A DNA stretch of 64,000 nucleotides from assembly GCF_016863015.1 (NCBI RefSeq), contig NZ_BOOB01000013.1, positions 1 to 64,000 on the forward strand, in the 5' to 3' direction. The notes under the pieces are model-generated. The model was not told where the DNA came from, searched no databases, and saw only the letters and a list, made by a program, of their open reading frames with translations. Positions 8,981-16,384 of the stretch are shown here, one piece after another. The translations under genes were made by a program, and so were the position numbers. How positions within the stretch are numbered: position 1 is the first letter of the stretch; each line of letters begins with the position of its first letter. Origin of the DNA: Microbispora amethystogenes. Lineage in GTDB: Bacteria; Actinomycetota; Actinomycetes; Streptosporangiales; Streptosporangiaceae.

Positions 8981-9340
8981 CTAGCCCTGGTGTTCGGCGG
9001 TGAGCAGATCGGCGGGCACCGCGTCGTACACGGTGAACACCGAGTCCAGGCCGGTGACCTGGAGAATCTTCCGTACCGCCGGTCTCGGCGCGGCCACCTC
9101 CAGCGTGCCGCCGCGTTCCCGCAGCCGCTTGAGCGCGGAGAGCAGCACGTTCATGCCCGTGGAGTCGCAGAACTCCACTCCGGACATGTCGATGACCACC
9201 CGGTCCGGCCCGGTGTCCAGCAGGCGGGTGAACTCCGTCTGCAACCGGGGCGCGGTATAGAGGTCGATTTCGCCGAATACGGCCATGACGGCCTGACCGG
9301 CGTGGGATTGCGTCGCGACTTTCAGCTCCACGACGCGCAC
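8981..9340 (-). CDS. STAS-domain anti-sigma factor antagonist
   Basis: A 119-residue single STAS domain protein of the RsbV/SpoIIAA type, which releases a sigma factor by binding its anti-sigma kinase when unphosphorylated. The conserved phospho-acceptor serine is in VEFCDSTGMNVL (about residue 60), and VFGEIDLYTAPRL is typical of the family's beta strand 2. The start is GTG at 9338-9340. It lies immediately upstream of a GT2 gene on the same strand, which is an unusual partnership. Possible kinase and phosphatase partners are encoded at 16.4 kb and 45.2 kb. Confidence 0.88.
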   Translation of the reverse strand: MRVVELKVATQSHAGQAVMAVFGEIDLYTAPRLQTEFTRLLDTGPDRVVIDMSGVEFCDSTGMNVLLSALKRLRERGGTLEVAAPRPAVRKILQVTGLDSVFTVYDAVPADLLTAEHQG

Positions 9341-9608
9341 ACTAGCGTCGTCCCGGCCCCGGGTCACGTTCCACGGGTTTCGTCGAAGAGTCGTCCGCCC
9401 TTTGTCCCCGATTCCGGCCGCATGTAAACGCGGAGTGCGCGAAACTTGACGCTCAGCGACACCGGCGTCGCCGGATGGAGGGCCCCGGAACCTCCGCGTC
9501 CTGGTCGTCACTTCGCGGAAGGAGGACGGGCGCCTGGGAATGCCACGTGGATCTTCACCACTTGGGAGATCCACGGCCAGAACCCGGAACAGTGGGCCCG
9601 ACAGCATC

Positions 9609-10055
9609 ATGAACAGTGAGATTCCCGAGGATTTCCAGCGCCGCGTGCTGCGGGAGCACCTGGAGACGATCCAGGCGCACACCGAGAAGGCCTCGTCGTG
9701 GCGCGCCTCCGCCGAGCCGCTGCGCGGCCTGCTGAACCGCGAGGGGTACGTCCGGGTCAGCGCTCGCCTGGTCGGCGAGGACCTCGACTTCCTCGCCGAG
9801 GCCCGCGAGGAGCTGCTGTGTTTCTCCGAGCTCGGCATCCGGCTGCTCGACCTGCACCAGCCCAGGGACGCGGGCGGCATCTCCAGCGACCCGGCGAACC
9901 CGATCCTGCGGTGCAGGAGCTGCATGTGGCGCTGGCCCTGCCCCACGTTCCGCGCGATGGCGGAGGCGTTCACGCCGCGCCGCCGGGAGGCCGCCCCGGG
10001 CCTGCCCTCCTGGCGGGGACAGCTCGAACCTCAGCGAGCCCCCGAGCTCGGTTAG
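9609..10055 (+). CDS. Unknown protein with C-terminal Cys cluster
   Basis: A 148-residue soluble protein that I do not confidently recognise. The first about 100 residues are helical and acidic. Near the C terminus is CRSCMWRWPCPTFRAMAEAF, a CxxC plus WPCPT arrangement reminiscent of the tail of DUF6221-type actinomycete proteins, which may bind metal. The ATG at 9609 is chosen because charged, ordered sequence starts there; upstream in-frame sequence is Arg/Ser-rich and unlikely to be coding. It is a single gene followed by a hairpin. It is not obviously part of the peptide cluster that follows. Confidence 0.65.
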   Translation: MNSEIPEDFQRRVLREHLETIQAHTEKASSWRASAEPLRGLLNREGYVRVSARLVGEDLDFLAEAREELLCFSELGIRLLDLHQPRDAGGISSDPANPILRCRSCMWRWPCPTFRAMAEAFTPRRREAAPGLPSWRGQLEPQRAPELG

Positions 10056-10067
10056 AGCCCCTTCCGC

Positions 10068-10094
10068 CGGTACGCGGCCCGAGGCCGCGTACCG
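10068..10094 (+). terminator. Hairpin terminator after 9609 gene
   Basis: A 12-bp perfect stem (10068-10079 with 10083-10094) around a 3-base loop begins 13 bases after the stop codon at 10055. No T run follows directly. It separates the unknown gene from the cysteine-rich peptide unit. The remainder of 10095-10295 shows no gene. Confidence 0.6.
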
Positions 10095-10295
10095 TACGTG
10101 AACTTTTCACACCGGCCGACGTCACGTCAGCCGGTTCCGAAGCCATGCCCGGCGACGGTGCGCATGTCAGCGCCGGGAACCCCGGTGGATCGAGGCGGCC
10201 GGACCCCACCGCGCGATTTTGCCCGTTGATGTCTGCCGCAGCGGTGGGAACGTGAAGGCGACCGCTCCCTCGATCAGCCGACGAAAGGGGTCCCG

Positions 10296-10454
10296 ATGAT
10301 CCACACGATCCAATCCTGGGGCGACCGCCTGCTCGCCCGCCTCGTACCGAAGACCGAGGCGTCGGCCTCGGTGCCGTGCTGGTGCATGCAGCAGCAGTGG
10401 TGCTGCTACGGCGGCAACTACGGCTACTACTGCGGGCAGGTCGGAACCTGCTGA
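10296..10454 (+). CDS. 52-residue cysteine-rich precursor-like peptide
   Basis: A short gene with ATG at 10296 preceded by AAAGGGG about 7 bases away. The product has an N-terminal half with an amphipathic pattern (IQSWGDRLLARLVPKTEASA) and no signal-peptide core. A small-residue junction ASAS at 22-25 would suit a type I signal peptidase (A-x-A). The C-terminal half is rich in Cys, Trp, Tyr and Gly, with Cys at 28, 30, 36, 37, 46 and 52 and Trp at 29 and 35. Three genes downstream encode membrane redox, signal peptidase and thioredoxin functions. I infer a leader-core precursor matured by disulfides or another modification. I do not recognise a named family with certainty. Confidence 0.7.
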   Translation: MIHTIQSWGDRLLARLVPKTEASASVPCWCMQQQWCCYGGNYGYYCGQVGTC

Positions 10455-10577
10455 GAACCTGCCACGGTGGGCCGCGTGCGGGCGACGCCCCGCGTGGCCC
10501 GCACCGAATCGCGAGGCGGAGCGCCGCCGGGACGGACGGGATCCGTCCGGGCCGCGGAGAACCTCAGGGGGAGAACC

Positions 10578-11141
10578 GTGAACTACGTGCTGCTCGCCTG
10601 CCGGATGGCCGTCGGGCTGACGTTCCTGGTCTCACTCGCGTCGAAGCTGCGGGGACGGGACTCGTGGCTGCGGTTCGCCGAGGCGGCCGCGCTACTGCTC
10701 CCCGGCCGTACGACTGCTCGGCCCGGGGAGCGGCGGCACCTGCTCGCGGCCGCGGTGGCCCTCGTGGAGGGGGCCGTCGTCGTGCTGACGGCGCTCCCCG
10801 CCACGACACGTGCCGCCTTCACGGTCGCGCTGGCGGCGCTGGCGGCCTTCTCCTTCGTCATCCACGCCGCGATCCGCGGCGGGCGCGCCGTCCCCTGCCA
10901 CTGCTTCGGCGGCGGCAGGAGGTCGCCCGTCGGGTCCGCCGACCTCGTCCGCAACGCCGTTCTCGGGCTGATCGCCCTCACCGGGCTGGCGCTGACGGTC
11001 CTCGTCCCCGTACGCGGGCCGGACGAGGTCGCCGGAGCGGCGGTCGCCTTCCTGGCCGCACTGCTGGTCACGGTCCTGGTCGTGCTGACGGGGGAGATCG
11101 CCGGGCTGTTCGGGCTCACCCGGGAGAGCGGGTGGCGGTGA
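10578..11141 (+). CDS. MauE-like membrane redox protein
   Basis: A 187-residue protein with about four to five transmembrane helices, like MauE/DoxX-type proteins. MauE is required for disulfide formation in the exported small subunit of methylamine dehydrogenase. The diagnostic VPCHCFGG motif (CxC followed by FGG) is present after the third helix. The start is GTG at 10578-10580 with CAGGGGGAG just upstream; longer in-frame starts give an Arg-rich non-hydrophobic extension. It is placed between the cysteine-rich peptide gene and a signal peptidase, with a MauD-like gene downstream, which repeats the mauE-mauD pairing. No methylamine dehydrogenase genes are visible. Confidence 0.8.
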   Translation: MNYVLLACRMAVGLTFLVSLASKLRGRDSWLRFAEAAALLLPGRTTARPGERRHLLAAAVALVEGAVVVLTALPATTRAAFTVALAALAAFSFVIHAAIRGGRAVPCHCFGGGRRSPVGSADLVRNAVLGLIALTGLALTVLVPVRGPDEVAGAAVAFLAALLVTVLVVLTGEIAGLFGLTRESGWR

Positions 11142-11169
11142 GCGGCGGCTTCGCGAGGCGGCGCGAGCG

Positions 11170-11649
11170 GTGCTGACGATCCTCCTCCTGGTCGCGGCCG
11201 TGGCGCTCCCCTGCGCGGCCGTGGTCGCCGTGCTGCGGCGGCGGTACGTCGTCGTCGAGGTGCACGGCACCAGCATGCGGCCGAGCCTCCACGCCGGAGA
11301 CCGCGTCCTGGTGCGGCGCGTCCCGCCACGGCGCGTCCGGGTCGGCGAGGTCGTGGTGGTCGAGGCGCCGGGTCTCCGCGTGCGTCACCCCGGGCTGCCA
11401 CGGGAGATGCCCGGGCCGGACCGGAGATGGCACATCAAGCGGGTGGCGGCGGTCGGGGGCGATCCGGTGCCCGCGCGGGTCGCGGACACGCCCGCGCTCC
11501 GCGACGCGGCCTGTGTCCCGGCCGGCCATCTCGTCGTCCTGGGCGACAACCCCGATCAGAGCCTGGACTCGCGTCAGCGCGGCTTCGTGCCCGACGACCG
11601 GGTCCTCGGCGTGGTCCTGCGCCGGCTGCCGCCGGAGCGCCGCAGGTGA
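11170..11649 (+). CDS. S26-family signal peptidase
   Basis: A 159-residue type I signal peptidase-like serine protease. A single N-terminal membrane anchor (residues 2-22) is followed by VHGTSMRPSL with nucleophile Ser35, the general-base Lys90 in HIKRVAAVGGD, and a GDN...DSR...G box (GDNPDQSLDSRQRG). All catalytic elements are therefore kept. It is shorter than housekeeping LepB because the second domain is compact. The start is GTG at 11170, 28 bases after the MauE stop. The context suggests that it cleaves the 52-residue peptide after its ASA motif. The housekeeping enzyme is presumably encoded elsewhere. Confidence 0.85.
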   Translation: MLTILLLVAAVALPCAAVVAVLRRRYVVVEVHGTSMRPSLHAGDRVLVRRVPPRRVRVGEVVVVEAPGLRVRHPGLPREMPGPDRRWHIKRVAAVGGDPVPARVADTPALRDAACVPAGHLVVLGDNPDQSLDSRQRGFVPDDRVLGVVLRRLPPERRR

Positions 11650-11717
11650 TCCCGGCGCCTTCCCGGCCGCCTTTTCACCCACCGCCTTTTCACCCCGACA
11701 CCGATCAGGGAGACAGC

Positions 11718-12245
11718 ATGCAGTTCCTCATCGCGTTCGTCGCGATCGTCGGCGTCCTGTGCGCCGTGGATCTCGTCCTGTCCGTCGGCGTCATCCGGAG
11801 GCTCCGCGAGCATTCGGAGGCACTGGAGGCACTGCGCCGCGGGCCCTCGGTCATGGCCCCGGCGGGGTCGGCCGTCGGCCCGTTCACCGCCGTGACGACG
11901 GACGGGGAGACGGTGTCCGACGCGACCCTCCCCGAGACACCGACGCTCGTGGGCGTGTTCTCACCGGGCTGCCCCGCCTGCGCCGAGCGCCTTCCCTCGT
12001 TCGTCGACGCGGCCAAGAACCACGGCGGCGGCAGGCCGGCGGTCCTCGCCGTACTGGCCGGCCGGGAGGAGGACGTCGCGGCGGAGCGCACCGCGCTCGA
12101 ACCCGTCGCCCGCGTGGTGATCGAAAGCGGTGGCGGCGACCTCACGAGGGCGTTGTCGGTGTCCGGATTTCCGGCGTTCGCGCTGGTCGACGCGTCCCGC
12201 AGGGTCCTCGCGAGCGGCACCGCCATGGAGGGCCTGCGGACGTGA
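11718..12245 (+). CDS. MauD/TlpA-like membrane-anchored thioredoxin
   Basis: A 175-residue protein with one N-terminal membrane helix (about 3-25) and an extracytoplasmic thioredoxin fold. The active site is SPGCPACAERLPSF (Cys85, Cys88). A cis-proline loop is seen as SGFPAFALVD. Such proteins (MauD, TlpA, ResA) handle thiol-disulfide exchange on exported substrates. The ATG at 11718 follows CAGGGAGA by 6 bases. It ends the peptide, MauE and S26 unit, 36 bases before the convergent histidine kinase. With MauE as electron acceptor, it could oxidise or proofread cysteines of the small peptide. Confidence 0.83.
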   Translation: MQFLIAFVAIVGVLCAVDLVLSVGVIRRLREHSEALEALRRGPSVMAPAGSAVGPFTAVTTDGETVSDATLPETPTLVGVFSPGCPACAERLPSFVDAAKNHGGGRPAVLAVLAGREEDVAAERTALEPVARVVIESGGGDLTRALSVSGFPAFALVDASRRVLASGTAMEGLRT

Positions 12246-12281
12246 GAGCCGTCCGGGCGCCGCGACGCAGGGCTTGGCCTG

Positions 12282-13403
12282 TCAGGCGCGACCCAGCGGC
12301 AGCGTGATCGTGAAGCGGCAGCCGGGGCCTTCGTTGGCCACGCCGATCTCCCCGTCGTGGGCCTCGACGATGCCGCGGGCGATCGCGAGGCCGAGCCCGG
12401 CGCCGCCGTCGGGACCGGGCGTACGCGCGGCCTCGCCGCGGAACGCGACGTCGAAGACCCGGGGGAGATCCTCCTCCGGGATGCCGCCGCAGCCGTCGAG
12501 CACCGACAGCCGGGCGGCCGTCCCGTCCGACGCCGCGCGCACGAGGACCGTCCCCGCGGCGGGCGTGTGCCGGATCGCGTTCACGACCAGGTTGCGTACG
12601 GCCCGGCCCAGCTGTCCGGCATCGGCGTAGACGGGGACGTGCGGGTCGGCCTCGCCGGACAGGCGCACCCCTTCGGCGCGGGCCAGCGGCTCGACGGCGG
12701 CCAGTGTGTCCGCCACGAGGTCGCCGAGCCCGGTGCGGGCGAGCGACAGCCGCAGCGAGCCGGCGTGGATCCGCGACAGTTCGAAGAGGTCCTCCACCAT
12801 CCCGGTGAGCCGGTCGACCTCCACCCTGATCTGCACGTGGTAGCGCTTGACCGTCTCGGGGTCGTCGGCCACCCCGTCCTCCAGCGCCTCGACCATCGCC
12901 CGCATCCCGGCGAGGGGCGTGCGCAGGTCGTGACTGACCCAGGCGACGAGCTCGCGCCGCGCGCTCTCCAGCGCCCGCTCCCGCTCGCGGCCCAGCCGCA
13001 GCCGCTCGTACGCCTGCTCCAGGGCGGCGCCGATGGTGCGCAACTCGGCCGGAAGCGGGTTGGGCGGCGGGGTGAAGCGGCCCGACGGCGGCACGTTCTC
13101 CACCGCGGTCACCAGGCTCCTGCTGGCGCGCACCACCGTACGCGCGTTCACCAGCGCCACGCCGAGCCCGACGAGGCCCCCGATGGCCACGACGGTGAGC
13201 ACGATGTTCTTCGGCCGTCCCTCGATGACCATGGCGAGCGTGATGGCGACCACCCCGGCCAGCGTCGCGGAGACCGTGACGGCCGCCACCACCGCGAGCA
13301 TCACGCCGATCGACCGCCGGCGCAGCACCCGCAGCAGCGCCAGGCCGAGGGCCGCGATGACCAGGCCGAGGCCGGCGGCGACCGCGACGATCTGGACGAT
13401 CAC
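12282..13403 (-). CDS. Sensor histidine kinase
   Basis: A 373-residue OmpR-partner kinase. About two helices near residues 1-22 and 38-60, and another at 66-85, make a membrane sensor with almost no extracytoplasmic domain, so it may sense the membrane itself. A HAMP-like linker precedes the H box VSHDLRTPLAGM (His158). The N box (NLVVNAIRHT), G1 (LDGCGGIPEEDL, with the usual VxDxGxG altered to VLDGCGG) and G2 (GAGLGLAIARGI) follow. The start is the GTG at 13401-13403, overlapping the regulator stop by four bases. It runs convergent to the peptide cluster. Confidence 0.92.
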   Translation of the reverse strand: MIVQIVAVAAGLGLVIAALGLALLRVLRRRSIGVMLAVVAAVTVSATLAGVVAITLAMVIEGRPKNIVLTVVAIGGLVGLGVALVNARTVVRASRSLVTAVENVPPSGRFTPPPNPLPAELRTIGAALEQAYERLRLGRERERALESARRELVAWVSHDLRTPLAGMRAMVEALEDGVADDPETVKRYHVQIRVEVDRLTGMVEDLFELSRIHAGSLRLSLARTGLGDLVADTLAAVEPLARAEGVRLSGEADPHVPVYADAGQLGRAVRNLVVNAIRHTPAAGTVLVRAASDGTAARLSVLDGCGGIPEEDLPRVFDVAFRGEAARTPGPDGGAGLGLAIARGIVEAHDGEIGVANEGPGCRFTITLPLGRA

Positions 13404-14101
13404 GACAGCGGCTCGTAGCGGTAGCCGACGCCCCAGACGGTGACGATCCGCCGCGGGTCGGTCGGGTCCGGCTCGATCTTCTCTCTGAGCCTCCGTACGT
13501 GGACCGTCACGGTCGAGGAGTCGCCGAAGGACCAGCCCCACACCTGGTCGAGCAGCGCCGCCCGGCTGAACGCCTGGCGCGGGTTGCGCAGCAGGTAGAC
13601 GAGCAGGTCGAACTCGCGGGCGGTCAGGGTGATCTCCTGCCCGCCGAGGCGCACCTCGTGGGCGCCGACGTCCACCACGAGGTCGCCGTCCCGCAGGACG
13701 CCGGTTCCCGTCGGCACCAGCGCGCCCCGGGCCCGCCGCAGCACCGACTGGACGCGCAGGGCGAGCTCGCGCGGGCTGAACGGCTTGGTCACGTAGTCGT
13801 CCGCGCCGGTCTCCAGGCCGACCACCCGGTCCATCTCCTCGCCCAGGGCGGTCAGCATGATCACCGGAACCGGCCAGCGCTCCCGCAGCTTCCGGCAGAC
13901 CTGGAGACCGTCGATCTTCGGCAACATGAGGTCGAGCACCAGCAGGTCGGGCGGGTCGGCCAGGGCCCGCCGCAGCGCCTCGGCGCCGTCGCCCACGCAC
14001 TCGACCTCGTGGCCGTCCCGCTCCAGGTAGCGGGCGACCACCTCGGCGACGGTCGGGTCGTCGTCGACCACCAGGACTCGGGCGGCGGGGTTCGCGGACA
14101 T
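13400..14101 (-). CDS. OmpR/PhoB-family response regulator
   Basis: A 233-residue DNA-binding regulator. The receiver domain has the acidic pocket in VLVVDDDPT, phospho-acceptor Asp57 in LLVLDLMLPKIDG, and the conserved Lys in YVTKPFSPREL. The C-terminal winged helix contains LTAREFDLLVYLLRNP and DSSTVTVHVRRLREKIE. The ATG at 14099-14101 is preferred over the upstream ATG at 14120-14122 because the conserved region follows closely. It is translationally coupled to the kinase through a GTGA overlap. Targets are unknown; autoregulation is likely. Confidence 0.93.
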   Translation of the reverse strand: MSANPAARVLVVDDDPTVAEVVARYLERDGHEVECVGDGAEALRRALADPPDLLVLDLMLPKIDGLQVCRKLRERWPVPVIMLTALGEEMDRVVGLETGADDYVTKPFSPRELALRVQSVLRRARGALVPTGTGVLRDGDLVVDVGAHEVRLGGQEITLTAREFDLLVYLLRNPRQAFSRAALLDQVWGWSFGDSSTVTVHVRRLREKIEPDPTDPRRIVTVWGVGYRYEPLS

Positions 14102-14260
14102 CGGACTCCTCGGGGAGGGCACGCCTCAACGGTAAAGCCGCGGGACGACCGCGCCGAGCCCCGTCACCGCCCCGTAAGAACAACCCGCCGGGGTCCGCGG
14201 GCGCCGGGCTTCCAGGGCGAGTTCGCACAGGCCGGTGGAAAACGGCGCCGATCACGATGA

Positions 14261-14270
14261 TTCACGTGAA
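14261..14270. promoter_or_regulatory. 10-bp palindrome in divergent promoter region
   Basis: TTCACGTGAA is a perfect palindrome midway in the 246-base gap between the response regulator (minus) and a small membrane protein gene (plus). It could be an operator for either side; no regulator is identified. The rest of the gap shows no gene. Confidence 0.3.
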
Positions 14271-14347
14271 ACCTCGGCGGCAGCGGGTAGGGAAACTAGG
14301 TTTGGATCAAGCTCGCGCTTGTCGGTCGCACCGCGTAGCTTGTGGCT

Positions 14348-14515
14348 ATGGCCCGTACCGTACTGACCGTTCTGGGGATCCTGCTGGCCCTGTGGCTGGT
14401 GTTCGCCCTCATCATCCCCGCGATTTTCGCGACGCTGAAGTTCCTGCTCATCATCGGGATCATCGCCGCCGTCGCCGTGCTCGCGGTCACCGTCGTGGGG
14501 AAGCTGTCCCGCTGA
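14348..14515 (+). CDS. 55-residue small membrane protein
   Basis: A short gene from ATG 14348 to TGA 14515. Apart from Arg3, Lys35, Lys52 and Arg55 the product is hydrophobic, with two likely transmembrane helices (about 4-26 and 33-50) and a basic C terminus (GKLSR). I do not recognise a family. It is followed after one base by another small membrane-protein gene and then by a YidC-like gene, so the three probably form one transcript. A role in assisting the short insertase is possible but unproven. Confidence 0.6.
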   Translation: MARTVLTVLGILLALWLVFALIIPAIFATLKFLLIIGIIAAVAVLAVTVVGKLSR

Positions 14516-14516
14516 C

Positions 14517-14810
14517 GTGAACGCTCTCCAGGCCGCCGCCACCTCACTCGTCTGGCTGCTCGCCGAACTGGCCACCGGGCTGGTCGGCGGCTCCGGCGTG
14601 CCCTCGGTGACGGCCTTCGCCGGTGTGGCCGGGGTGGCCGTGCTGGTGTTCGCCTGGATGCTCTCCCGGCTGACCGGGGCCCCCGCCGTCGTGCGGGGCC
14701 CGGGCAGGCGTTCGTACGACGGTGAGACGGCGATGGTCAGGCTGCGCGATCCCGGCGCGCCCGGCCGCCCCCGTCCCCGCGCACCATCAGGAAGCCCCGC
14801 GCTCGCCTGA
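14517..14810 (+). CDS. Small membrane protein, DUF6412-like
   Basis: A 97-residue protein starting with GTG at 14517, one base after the previous stop. Two hydrophobic segments (about 5-25 and 32-50) are followed by a basic, proline-rich tail with RLRDPGAPGRPRPRAPSG. Such tails and the placement before a short YidC paralog recall the actinobacterial DUF6412 family, which I name from memory and with caution. The function is unknown; the cytoplasmic tail may contact ribosomes or the insertase. Confidence 0.65.
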   Translation: MNALQAAATSLVWLLAELATGLVGGSGVPSVTAFAGVAGVAVLVFAWMLSRLTGAPAVVRGPGRRSYDGETAMVRLRDPGAPGRPRPRAPSGSPALA

Positions 14811-14870
14811 CCATCGATCCGGTCGCGAGCGCTTTTCGTCATGCCCCGAACTCCGACGAAAGGCTTCCCC

Positions 14871-15533
14871 ATGTTCGACTTCGTGCTCGACCCCGCCTAC
14901 CGGCTCATCGACGCCCTCAGCCACGTCACCGGCGCCGGACTCGCGATCGTCCTGGTCACCCTCGCCGTACGGCTGTCGCTCCTGCCGCTGAGCATCCGCG
15001 TCGCCCGCGCTCAGCGCGTACGCCTCCGGCTCGCTCCCCAGGTGGAGAAGCTCCGCAAGCGGTGGCAGAAGGACCCGGAGCGGCTCATGCGGGAGGTGAA
15101 CGCCCTGTACGCGGCCGAGGGCACCAGCCAGTTCGCCGGATTCCTCCCGGGCTTCGCGCAGACGCCGTTCTTCATGGTCACCTACCGGCTGTTCACCACC
15201 GCGACGATCGCGGGGCATCCGAACCTGCTGCTCGCGCAGGGCCTGCTGGGAGTGCCGCTGGGGGAGCACCTCGGGGCGGTGGTCGCCGGCGCGGGCCTGT
15301 TCAGCCCGCCCGTCGTGGTCTTCGCCGTGCTGCTGGCGCTGCTCACGGCCGTGGCCGTGATCGCCGCCCGGCGGGTCGAGCCCACGGCTCCGATGCAGCG
15401 CCTGCAGGTCCTGCTGCCGTTCTGGACCGTCCTCGCGGCGGCCTTCCTGCCCCTCGCGGCGGGCGTCTACCTGCTTGTGAGCACCGCTTGGACGACCGCC
15501 GAGCGCGCGGTGCTCTACCCCCGGCCCGCCTGA
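14871..15533 (+). CDS. Short YidC/Oxa1-family membrane insertase paralog
   Basis: A 220-residue member of the YidC/Oxa1/Alb3 family, which inserts proteins into the cytoplasmic membrane. Recognisable elements are the first core helix (VLVTLAVRLSLLPLSIR), the cytoplasmic hairpin with LAPQVEKLRKRWQKDPERLM, then VNALYAAEGTSQFAGFLPGFAQTPFF, and three more hydrophobic segments. It lacks the basic C-terminal tail and any periplasmic domain, so it is shorter than housekeeping YidC and is probably the second copy. The ATG at 14871 with GACGAAAGG upstream is preferred over 14841. It is the last gene of the small-membrane-protein operon. Confidence 0.82.
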   Translation: MFDFVLDPAYRLIDALSHVTGAGLAIVLVTLAVRLSLLPLSIRVARAQRVRLRLAPQVEKLRKRWQKDPERLMREVNALYAAEGTSQFAGFLPGFAQTPFFMVTYRLFTTATIAGHPNLLLAQGLLGVPLGEHLGAVVAGAGLFSPPVVVFAVLLALLTAVAVIAARRVEPTAPMQRLQVLLPFWTVLAAAFLPLAAGVYLLVSTAWTTAERAVLYPRPA

Positions 15534-15658
15534 TCCGCCGGGGCCTGCGCCCGGGCGGTCACACGACGGCCGCGCGCCCCGGCGGCACCGCCCGATCACG
15601 GAACTCGTCGCGGCCGCTGTGCGGCTCGTCCGGGGCGTGGGATGGAATCCTGGGCCCT

Positions 15659-16150
15659 GTGACCGATGCGTACTCGATCAGCACCTGGGCGGGCGGGGAC
15701 GGCCGGGAGGGGCTGCGCGCGCTCCTCGCGGCCTATCACCTGCGCACCGAGGAGGAGAAGGGCGTCCCGGTGCCCGGCGTGGCCGATCTGCCCGAGCGAT
15801 ACCGGGCGGAGGTGGAGGACCCCGGAGCGGCCTTCGAGCGGGACATCGTGCTGGTCGCGTGCCGCGACGGAAGCGCCGTCGGCTGCGTGGTGCTGACGGA
15901 GGCGGCCGACGGGCGAGCGGAGATCAAGCGGCTCTGGGTGGACCCGGACGAGCGCGGCAGGGGCGTGGCCGGCGCACTCGTCCGGGCCGCGCTGGCCCGG
16001 GCGCGGGAGGCCGGCCTGCGGTCCGTACGGCTGTCGGTCTGGAGGTGGCGAACGACGGCGATCGCGCTCTACGAGCGGCTCGGCTTCACGGTCACCCGGT
16101 CGTGGGACACGCGCGACGATCTGCTCTGCCTGGAGCACCCTCTCCGCTGA
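15659..16150 (+). CDS. GNAT-family N-acetyltransferase
   Basis: A 163-residue acetyltransferase that would move an acetyl group from acetyl-CoA to an unknown amine. The central IKRLWVDPDERGRGVAGAL carries the R/Q-x-x-G-x-G/A pantetheine loop (motif A), and IALYERLGF is motif B. The GTG start at 15659 is chosen since the family fold begins soon after. It stands alone with no clear partner, 125 bases after the insertase gene. The substrate cannot be inferred. Confidence 0.85.
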   Translation: MTDAYSISTWAGGDGREGLRALLAAYHLRTEEEKGVPVPGVADLPERYRAEVEDPGAAFERDIVLVACRDGSAVGCVVLTEAADGRAEIKRLWVDPDERGRGVAGALVRAALARAREAGLRSVRLSVWRWRTTAIALYERLGFTVTRSWDTRDDLLCLEHPLR

Positions 16151-16213
16151 CCCGCGATCACCGGCTTCGGACGGCCTGCGCGGCCACGGCCCTGCGCACA
16201 GAACAGCGCGGGA

Positions 16214-16282
16214 GCACGGCGCGGAGCCAGGATGCGGAGGCACGGCGCGGAGGCACGGCGCGGAGCCAGGATGCGGAGGCAC
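16214..16282. repeat. 30-bp direct repeat with 39-bp period
   Basis: A perfect 30-base sequence occurs at 16214-16243 and again at 16253-16282, with shorter related GCACGGCGCGG pieces around it up to about 16315. It fills most of the gap between the GNAT gene and the RsbW-like gene. There is no open frame with good codon use here. The period of 39 equals that of the repeat at 4321-4476, though the sequences differ. Confidence 0.8.
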
Positions 16283-16384
16283 AGAAGCACGGCGCGGTGA
16301 CAGGGCGCGTAGGCACGGTGGCGGCAGGTGGCGCCTCTCGTCTGATGCGGGCCCGCGCGGGCCCGCGCCCACCCGGGAGGGTGC

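Noticed and set aside
10467..10577. N-terminal extension of the MauE-like protein
   Set aside because: The extra 37 residues are Arg/Gly/Pro-rich without helix, and a good ribosome site precedes the GTG at 10578.
12357..13418. 353-codon plus-strand frame opposite the histidine kinase
   Set aside because: It is a shadow of the kinase gene, very rich in His/Arg/Gly, with no domain.
14102..14255. Fusion of kinase and regulator into one 657-codon frame
   Set aside because: The upstream part of that frame overlaps the response regulator in the wrong frame; the GTG at 13401-13403 is the sensible kinase start.
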